Below, piece by piece: positions 58,346 to 64,000 of a DNA stretch of 64,000 nt. The notes below the pieces were generated by a model, which searched no databases, was not told the DNA's origin, and saw only the letters and a program-made list of their open reading frames with translations. The translations under genes and the position numbers were made by a program. The DNA lies in assembly GCA_036504595.1 (NCBI GenBank), contig DASXUX010000050.1:1-64000 (forward strand). The letters run 5' to 3'. The stretch's first letter is position 1, and each line of letters starts with the position of its first letter. The DNA is from DASXUX01 sp036504595 (GTDB taxonomy: Bacteria; Planctomycetota; SZUA-567; H5-PLA8).

Positions 58346-60004
58346 TTAGTGCGCCACCAACACCGTATACTTGTAATTCAGCGTCTTCTCTTCTCCCGGC
58401 TTCAGCGTCATCGTCCAGAACAACTCGTACCGCGGGTTGACTGAATACACGCCTTCTTCGCGCAGAGACTTCTTCGGTTCCGCGTCGGCGCTGATCAACT
58501 CGCCGGAGAACTGCCGCCGAATGACGAGTGACACATCCTCCTTGCGATGGTTGTTCACGGTCAGCGCGCCAGTTACGTTGGTCTTGCGGAAAGTCCTGCC
58601 ACCAATATACACGATGTCGCGCTGGCCTTCTTCTTCGTGTTCGGTGCTGCGCGTTCGCAGGCTCAGCGCCTTCGTCACGCGCAAGCGGGTTTCTTCCCCG
58701 CTGTTCACCCAGTAACTCATCTGCTGGCCAAGGAAGTTCTCGCCTGAGACGACGGCGGCCGGGGCGGTCGTCATCGGGAACTTGAACGGATTCTTGAAGC
58801 GCAGCGCGTCCCACGCGGCGTCCTGATACTTATCCGGGTCCTGCTGACGCTGATACTCCTCGATCTGCCGTCCGTCAGCGTTGCGCGTGTCGGGAACCAT
58901 CCATTCGATGATGCGCTCATACGGTGCGTTTGCGCGCGCTACGGAAAGCGAGATCGAGTCCCCTTCCTTCAGCGAGCGCTTCCCGATATTCTGGTAGTGC
59001 AGATCGACACCTTCGCCGGTTGGAATGGCGCCGAGGTCGGTCGCGCCGGGCATCGGTTCGTTGAAATTCACCATGGCTTGCTGCGCCACAGCATTACGCG
59101 TGCTCGCATGCCCAGGTTCAATCCTCTGATTGAGTTGCTGGAAGAAGTTCGTCCAGTTCGTGCGCAGAGACAGCGGCGAGACCACGTGCGAGAACTGCAT
59201 GCTCGGGAAACCAGAGATCAGCCGCAGTTCGGCGTTGTCGATGTCGTCGAGTTCGTTCTTGATAACCGCCGCCTGTTCGATCGCCAGCGTTTTCGGATCG
59301 CTGATGTCCACGCGGTAACTCGGCGCCCACGCCATTCCTTTCGTCAGATAACTGATGACGATGGGCGCGGGCTTATCCATCTTGCGCACGTTCAACAACA
59401 GCACGGGCACACGCTGCTTGATCTGCTCGTCCTTCCCGTCCGCCTTCAGGTAGGCAATCATGCTGGAATCGACGAAGACGCGCCCGTTGTCGGTCTGCAG
59501 CACCAGAAAACGTGCTGCGGAGGCGTTGTTATTCCCGCCGTTCCAGCCGTAGAAATCGTAACGCGGCCGCTGGTAGGTGCGGGTCCAGGCTTCCTCGCCC
59601 TGAGCTTGCTTGATCGCCTCCACTTTCCCGCTGGCCGGCGGAATCTGCCCTTCCCGAAAATTGATCGTGACTGTTTTGCCGACCAACGCCTGCTGCAAAT
59701 CAAGGTTCGCCGAATTGCTGACCGGTTTCGCGATTTCCCGTTCCGTTACCTGCGTCTCAACGTCAGCCTCGCATTGCACCCACCACGTGCCGTGGACGGG
59801 TTCCGGCACATCCTCAACGACATATATGCCTGGCCCGGGCACGTTGACTTCGCGCCGCACCACCGCCAAGCCGTTCTTGAACAACCCAACGGACGAGATC
59901 GCACTTTTTACAGGTGTTTCTTCCACGCCGAACGCGCTGATGCTCGAAAGCGCCAACAACGCCGCCAGCCAATTGTTGCGCTGTAGTAATGAAAGCCTCG
60001 CCAT
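58346..60004 (-). CDS. Secreted DUF4139-like protein
   Basis: A 552-residue exported protein. The signal peptide is MARLSLLQRNNWLAALLALSS, cleaved near AFG-VEE. The mature part is beta-rich. The stretch GMAWAPSYRVDISD then AAVIKNELDDIDNAELRLISGFP resembles DUF4139 proteins, and the C-terminus NPRYELFWTMTLKPGEEKTLNYKYTVLV is typical of their last strand. GGAGGAGG lies just upstream of the start. It precedes an OmpR-type two-component system on the same strand, so it may be its target or co-sensor. Biochemical role unknown. Confidence 0.78.
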   Translation of the reverse strand: MARLSLLQRNNWLAALLALSSISAFGVEETPVKSAISSVGLFKNGLAVVRREVNVPGPGIYVVEDVPEPVHGTWWVQCEADVETQVTEREIAKPVSNSANLDLQQALVGKTVTINFREGQIPPASGKVEAIKQAQGEEAWTRTYQRPRYDFYGWNGGNNNASAARFLVLQTDNGRVFVDSSMIAYLKADGKDEQIKQRVPVLLLNVRKMDKPAPIVISYLTKGMAWAPSYRVDISDPKTLAIEQAAVIKNELDDIDNAELRLISGFPSMQFSHVVSPLSLRTNWTNFFQQLNQRIEPGHASTRNAVAQQAMVNFNEPMPGATDLGAIPTGEGVDLHYQNIGKRSLKEGDSISLSVARANAPYERIIEWMVPDTRNADGRQIEEYQRQQDPDKYQDAAWDALRFKNPFKFPMTTAPAAVVSGENFLGQQMSYWVNSGEETRLRVTKALSLRTRSTEHEEEGQRDIVYIGGRTFRKTNVTGALTVNNHRKEDVSLVIRRQFSGELISADAEPKKSLREEGVYSVNPRYELFWTMTLKPGEEKTLNYKYTVLVAH

Positions 60005-60082
60005 GGTGCCTCCTCCTCCAGAACAAGCCGCGCGCGTGCCCCGCCGCGCCTGATGTAGTTTAAACGCAACGCGCCGTCAAAC

Positions 60083-60099
60083 TGTAAAGGGTTTGTAAA
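60083..60099. promoter_or_regulatory. 11-bp-spaced direct repeats upstream of the DUF4139-like gene
   Basis: TGTAAA at 60083-60088 and 60094-60099, exactly 11 bp apart; on the minus strand TTTACA-N5-TTTACA. The spacing matches OmpR/PhoB-family sites and the repeats before pstS. It lies about 80-95 bp upstream of the minus-strand start codon at 60004. Confidence 0.35.
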
Positions 60100-60125
60100 A
60101 TTGGCGAGTTTACCTAGCGGTAGAA

Positions 60126-60165
60126 GACTTCTCGACTTCTGGACTTCTAGACTCCTGGACTGAAG
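60126..60165. repeat. GACTTCTC octamer array
   Basis: GACTTCTC, GACTTCTG, GACTTCTA, GACTCCTG, GACTGAAG: five 8-bp units, same family as 51945-52064. It lies in the spacer between two divergent genes. Confidence 0.85.
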
Positions 60166-60228
60166 TTCACTGGTGTATGTACTTTGGAGTTTCAGAGACC
60201 GTCCCACAGTCGTTCCATTGAGGTAGAC

Positions 60229-63200
60229 ATGCGTTGTCCGCTCGTCCAACGGCCATTCCTCTTGCCCTTCGTCCTTCTGGTGTCCGTTCTGGCTTCGCAT
60301 GCTCGCGCGGCTGAAATATTCGAGCGATTCACGGAGTCACTTTCAAAGGATTGGTCACTTGACCTGAGCACCAAAAGCACCGGCGGCACGGTGACCCCGA
60401 CGCCCACCGGCATTCTGATGAAGTGTGAGCCGCGCATGCACGTCCTCATCAAGCGCGAACTCGCAGACCCCGGCAACGATGCCTACCCGCTGGACGTCAA
60501 TGTTCTCGTGCGCAGCCAGCCCGGCTTTGAGGGCCCGCTGCTTCCGGGCATGACTCTGCTCTGGGACAACGCGAACTACCTTTACACGCGCATCAGCGGC
60601 GACGGGCACTTCTTCTTTGGAGCCGTCATCGGCGGCGTGCTAAAGGAGCAAGTTCTCTACCACTCGGTTCGCGAGATCAAACCCTTCGAGGCCAAGAAAG
60701 CTCGCGAAGCCTACGTGCGCATTCTCCTCACCGCTCACAACGCGGCCTTCTTCAACAGCCACGACGGCGTCAACTGGCATCGCGCCGGCGAAAGCAACGG
60801 CCGCCCCGGCCCGGCGGGCAAGGCCCCCAAGCTGATCCTCGGCCGCGGCTGGGCTGGCGAAGGGAACGCACCACAACCAGAGCTGTCCAACGACTGGTAT
60901 CCCGACAAGAGCAAAGTCCTCCTCGGCTGCATGTTCGCGAACTTGCGTCTGACCGACAAACCGCTCATGCCCGAGCCGCAGCCGGAAATCACGAAACAGG
61001 ACACATGGGAACAGACGACGGCGGGGCTCGACGTTGCCGGGATGCCCAGAGCGTGGAGCTTCCTTGGCCCCGTGCAGTTCAATGCTCAAGGCAAGGAATG
61101 GACTCGCACGCCCATGGCGCCAGACCAGAGCGATGACTGGTCCGGCCCGATGAACGATCCAGGCGGAAAGGCCATCAAAGCCGGCTCCTGGGTCCGCCCC
61201 GAAGAGGAGCAGGATGGGCACGTCGATCTGGGCGAACACGTCGGGCGCGCTTCCCACTCGCTGGGATGGGCTCGCACAGAAGTGGACTGGCCCGTCGCCG
61301 GCGAAGGACTCGTCTGGTTCGGCAGCAGCGACCTGCTGACTATCTATGTCAACAACGTCCCCGTCTATGAGGACCGCGAAGACAGCGAGCGCCGCACGCT
61401 AAAAGACCAATGCTGCATCCCCGTGGCCTTCAACAAGGGAAAGAACGTCGTCAAAATCCGCTGCCGGCAGACTCGCGGCGACCTGAACTTCTACCTGCGC
61501 ATGGAACGGAATGACCCCGCGTACCGCGTCGCCGTGCTGGAGAAAATGCTCTCGCTTTTCCCGGACAAAACCGCCGGCTGGCGCGCGCCAGCGGCCCGTC
61601 ACGAGATCATCAGCCGCCTGGAGCAGATGCGCAGTTACCCGGCCGCCATCGCGGCCTGCGACAAGGCTATCGCCGCTTTCGCGGATGACGACGACAACCG
61701 GCTGCGAGCGCTGGAAGCGAAGTTCCGCCTGCTGGAGTTCCTGCGTGATTTTGAGGCCCTGACGAAGGCCGGCGAAGACTACATCGCCGCATATCCCAGC
61801 GGCGTCGGCGCCGACCGTGCCATTCGCGCGACGCTGCGTGGCGACGCCCTCGGCGGAAAAGGCGAAGCCGCGACCGCTCGGCTCAAGCGATACATAACGC
61901 AATCCTCCGGCTTGCGACCGCCCACAAGCCCTGCCACAAAGACCGCAGTCCGAGAGGATTGCGCCACGAGCGTGGATAGCATTGTCGATCTCTACAAGCA
62001 CCTGGCCGCGGCCTTTCAGGACGCCGGCGATGACGAACGCCGCTGCCGCGTGCTGGAAGAACTGGCTACCGTGCCCTCCGTGCCGGCCGATGAACGCGCG
62101 CGCGCGGCGCTCGAAAGCGCCTGCGTGCGCTGGGATGTCGAGCGGCACAAGCAGGCGCCACAGCAGCCGGATGAGTCCAAGCTGGCTCTAGCCGGAAAGG
62201 CGATGTCGCTGGCGCTCGCGCAACTTCCCACCGCAAAGAACCCTGCAGTTGCGGCGCTTGAGGCGGACGCCAAGAACGATTTCCTCGCGAAGAAACCGGA
62301 TCGCGCGCTTGGCGGATATTGGGGCGCGATGCTGCTCGCGCTTTGCGCTTCCTCGTCCGAAGCAGACGTTGCCCCATATCTAACCCTGACCAAAGCGTTT
62401 AAGCTTCCTGAACCGAAAGATAAGGACGGCAAGCCGATCGCCGACGGCACGCAATACCGCAAAGCATTATGGAAAGCACTGCTGCCGGCCTGTGGCGATG
62501 TGACCTGGAGCGGCAAGTGGCGCTTTGTCGGATTCCGCTACGAAGCCAATAACACCATTCGCACAGCAATGGGCCCGGAGACCGATTCGAACAAAGCCGA
62601 CTACGGCAACGGGCGGCGCTGGGTCGATATGGATCTGGATGCCGACCCGGATCCCGATGTCTTCCGCGGAAACCACGATCACGGCATCGATCTGCGCAAG
62701 TGGTCGGGCAACGCACAACTCGGCTATGTCTCCCGCGACTTTGAAGTGACTGAGGCCGGCGAAAAAACCCTATTTGTCGGAGCATCCGGCGCGTGGCTGG
62801 CTTGGATCGACGGCGCTCCGGTCGGTGAGAACGCCAACAATAACGCGTTCCGCATCGAAGGCGACCGCCTGAAGCTGCAGCTCACCCCGGGAAAGCACCG
62901 CCTGTTGCTGAAACTGGAAGCGCCCGGGGAAGGCGCCTTCCTGCTGCGCGGCCGCATTGGCACGCAACCGGAACTGGCGCTGCACCTTTACATTCAGGCT
63001 CTGCTGGCGCGGCAGTTCCCGGCGGCGTTAATAGAACGGAAGAAAGATCTGCAGTGGCTCACTGAATTCACCTTCAACGGCAACAAAACACCAGTCGGCG
63101 TGCCGTATGGCATCGCGGAAGTCGCCGGCCAGCTCTTCAGCGAAAATGCATGGCAGCGCCTGGAACCGCAGTGCTGGGCCATCGACAAGATGCGCGACAG

Positions 63201-64000
63201 CAATGACAACGCACGGCAAATGGCAACCCTGCGGAGCCTCGTGCGCCGCATCGATACGGGCGGCTGGTACCTGGAGAAGAGCCGCCAGTACGCCGACTTG
63301 GCGCTGCGCTACGCCGGAACGCTTGTGTGCGACGGCCGTGCGGGTGCCGCCGACGCCGTTTTGCGCGATGTGGCGAACCGCTGTGCCGACTTGGCCGACG
63401 CCTATTGCAGCGCGCAAATCAGCCGCGGTGCCTTGCGGCGCGATTATGGCCAAAGCCAGACCGCTCAGCCCTTTTTCGACGGAATTCTGCGCGAGAAGCC
63501 CGGCTGCTGGCGCGCGCAGCACGGCCGCCTCGCGCCGGGCGGCGCCGAATGGTGCCGCGGCTACCGGCCGGAACGGCTGATGCTCGATACCTCCCATGAA
63601 GTGCAGGCAGCGCTGGACGCCGTGCGGCGGCAGCTATCGGCCGGCGGCGTGGAAGACATCGACCGGGCTATGCGCAACGTCGCCGACCTGCTTTCGTCGG
63701 CGCCGGGTTCGTTGACCAAAGTGCGGGACTCTCCGTTTTACGCGCGCTTCGTCGGCGTGCGCGAGTACATCCGCAGCCTCCTCAGCAGCCTGCCGGCAGA
63801 GACGCTGGGCATGTATCGCAAGGCCGTCGCACCCGTCTCCGGACGGCGGCTGAAGACTGCGATGGATCTGGGTGAAGTTCCGAGCCTGGAAGTGCTCGCC
63901 AACGAATTCTACTACACGCCAGCGGCCTTCACCGCTCGCAACCATGCTGGCAACTTGCATCTCGACCGCGGTCAGTTCGCCCAAGCCGCCTCGACGTTCC
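60229..64000 (+). CDS. Large secreted protein, concanavalin/TPR architecture (3' end outside window)
   Basis: An open frame of 1257 codons with no stop before the window edge. The start at 60229 has GAGG 5 nt upstream. A signal peptide (LPFVLLVSVLASHARA region) is followed by a jelly-roll lectin-like domain (about 30-230, with FFNSHDGVNWHRAGES). A beta module (about 330-420, GSSDLLTIYVNNVPVYED) and helical TPR-like stretches come next. A second beta module (about 770-905, ASGAWLAWIDGAPVGEN) follows, then helical repeats (about 920-1257). The last visible part (MYRKAVAPVSGRRLKTAMDLG) resembles the linker that precedes PQQ-type beta-propellers in planctomycete proteins. A 66-bp inverted-repeat element is inserted in frame at 61898-61963. 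Confidence 0.75.
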   Translation, partial: MRCPLVQRPFLLPFVLLVSVLASHARAAEIFERFTESLSKDWSLDLSTKSTGGTVTPTPTGILMKCEPRMHVLIKRELADPGNDAYPLDVNVLVRSQPGFEGPLLPGMTLLWDNANYLYTRISGDGHFFFGAVIGGVLKEQVLYHSVREIKPFEAKKAREAYVRILLTAHNAAFFNSHDGVNWHRAGESNGRPGPAGKAPKLILGRGWAGEGNAPQPELSNDWYPDKSKVLLGCMFANLRLTDKPLMPEPQPEITKQDTWEQTTAGLDVAGMPRAWSFLGPVQFNAQGKEWTRTPMAPDQSDDWSGPMNDPGGKAIKAGSWVRPEEEQDGHVDLGEHVGRASHSLGWARTEVDWPVAGEGLVWFGSSDLLTIYVNNVPVYEDREDSERRTLKDQCCIPVAFNKGKNVVKIRCRQTRGDLNFYLRMERNDPAYRVAVLEKMLSLFPDKTAGWRAPAARHEIISRLEQMRSYPAAIAACDKAIAAFADDDDNRLRALEAKFRLLEFLRDFEALTKAGEDYIAAYPSGVGADRAIRATLRGDALGGKGEAATARLKRYITQSSGLRPPTSPATKTAVREDCATSVDSIVDLYKHLAAAFQDAGDDERRCRVLEELATVPSVPADERARAALESACVRWDVERHKQAPQQPDESKLALAGKAMSLALAQLPTAKNPAVAALEADAKNDFLAKKPDRALGGYWGAMLLALCASSSEADVAPYLTLTKAFKLPEPKDKDGKPIADGTQYRKALWKALLPACGDVTWSGKWRFVGFRYEANNTIRTAMGPETDSNKADYGNGRRWVDMDLDADPDPDVFRGNHDHGIDLRKWSGNAQLGYVSRDFEVTEAGEKTLFVGASGAWLAWIDGAPVGENANNNAFRIEGDRLKLQLTPGKHRLLLKLEAPGEGAFLLRGRIGTQPELALHLYIQALLARQFPAALIERKKDLQWLTEFTFNGNKTPVGVPYGIAEVAGQLFSENAWQRLEPQCWAIDKMRDSNDNARQMATLRSLVRRIDTGGWYLEKSRQYADLALRYAGTLVCDGRAGAADAVLRDVANRCADLADAYCSAQISRGALRRDYGQSQTAQPFFDGILREKPGCWRAQHGRLAPGGAEWCRGYRPERLMLDTSHEVQAALDAVRRQLSAGGVEDIDRAMRNVADLLSSAPGSLTKVRDSPFYARFVGVREYIRSLLSSLPAETLGMYRKAVAPVSGRRLKTAMDLGEVPSLEVLANEFYYTPAAFTARNHAGNLHLDRGQFAQAASTF
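61898..61963. repeat. 66-bp in-frame palindromic insertion in the last CDS
   Basis: CGCAATCCTC (61898-61907) and GAGGATTGCG (61954-61963) are perfect reverse complements. The span is 66 bp (22 codons), encoding a Pro/Thr/Ser-rich stretch (SSGLRPPTSPATKTAV) in an otherwise helical region. The ends match the intergenic GTAGCGCAATCCTC family. Confidence 0.8.

Overview
This 64 kb window comes from a high-GC bacterial chromosome. The gene content fits an uncultured PVC-type lineage (Planctomycetota, Lentisphaerota or Hydrogenedentota-like). The reasons are secreted Tat-dependent Gfo/Idh/MocA oxidoreductases, long HEAT-repeat secreted proteins, a HEAT-DUF2950 fusion, FAD oxidoreductase and UroD-like genes in a sugar-transport cluster, and dense palindromic interspersed repeats. 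There is no rRNA and no marker gene beyond gatC and one tRNA-Ser, so the phylum is an inference. No transposase, integrase, phage module or CRISPR array was seen.

Layout. 1-760: two tandem 300-bp units built of tetraloop hairpins, then an AT-richer patch with a decamer repeated three times. 763-14046: a small HTH-like protein, a membrane protein, a HEAT protein, a Gfo/Idh/MocA oxidoreductase, a GH92 mannosidase, a repeat-rich spacer, a hypothetical protein, gatC and a HEAT-DUF2950 protein. 14144-14472: a gene-less inverted-repeat element and tRNA-Ser(UGA). 14759-23716: an NtrB/NtrC-like pair, a sigma-54 control region with two 18-bp palindromes, and a respiratory module (octaheme cytochrome, tetraheme cytochrome, Fe-S subunit, NrfD membrane subunit). 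23818-27870: a very large membrane protein. 27909-35739: a complete phosphate operon (Pho-box-like repeats, pstS-pstC-pstA-pstB-pstB-phoU-phoB-phoR). 35800-41909: a translationally coupled operon of unknown function (short ORF, PqqD-like RRE protein, ATP-grasp, PLP decarboxylase with a leader-like N-terminus, urea transporter-M23 peptidase fusion, TPR protein). 41915-52012, minus strand: ubiX, a YkgJ-type protein, and a sugar ABC transporter with heparinase II/III, UroD-like and FAD oxidoreductase genes, interrupted by a 448-bp GxxExxY cassette. 52237-64000: GH88, a second Gfo/Idh/MocA protein, a second two-component system, a DUF4139-like protein and a large secreted protein that runs off the end.

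How the parts work together. The NtrC-like regulator probably drives the cytochrome module. PhoB/PhoR probably drives pst. Heparinase II/III plus GH88 imply depolymerisation of a uronate-containing polysaccharide, with import through the neighbouring ABC transporter.

The most unusual items are: (i) the PqqD/ATP-grasp/decarboxylase/UT-M23 operon, in which the decarboxylase starts with a YxxP leader-like motif; (ii) two tandem PstB proteins whose catalytic motifs have degenerated in a complementary way, predicting an asymmetric ATPase; (iii) a GxxExxY gene enclosed by perfect 29-bp inverted repeats, with a gene-less relative elsewhere; (iv) a window-wide system of 7- and 8-bp tandem arrays at gene borders, one of which encodes a signal peptide; (v) palindromic repeats inserted in frame into several proteins.
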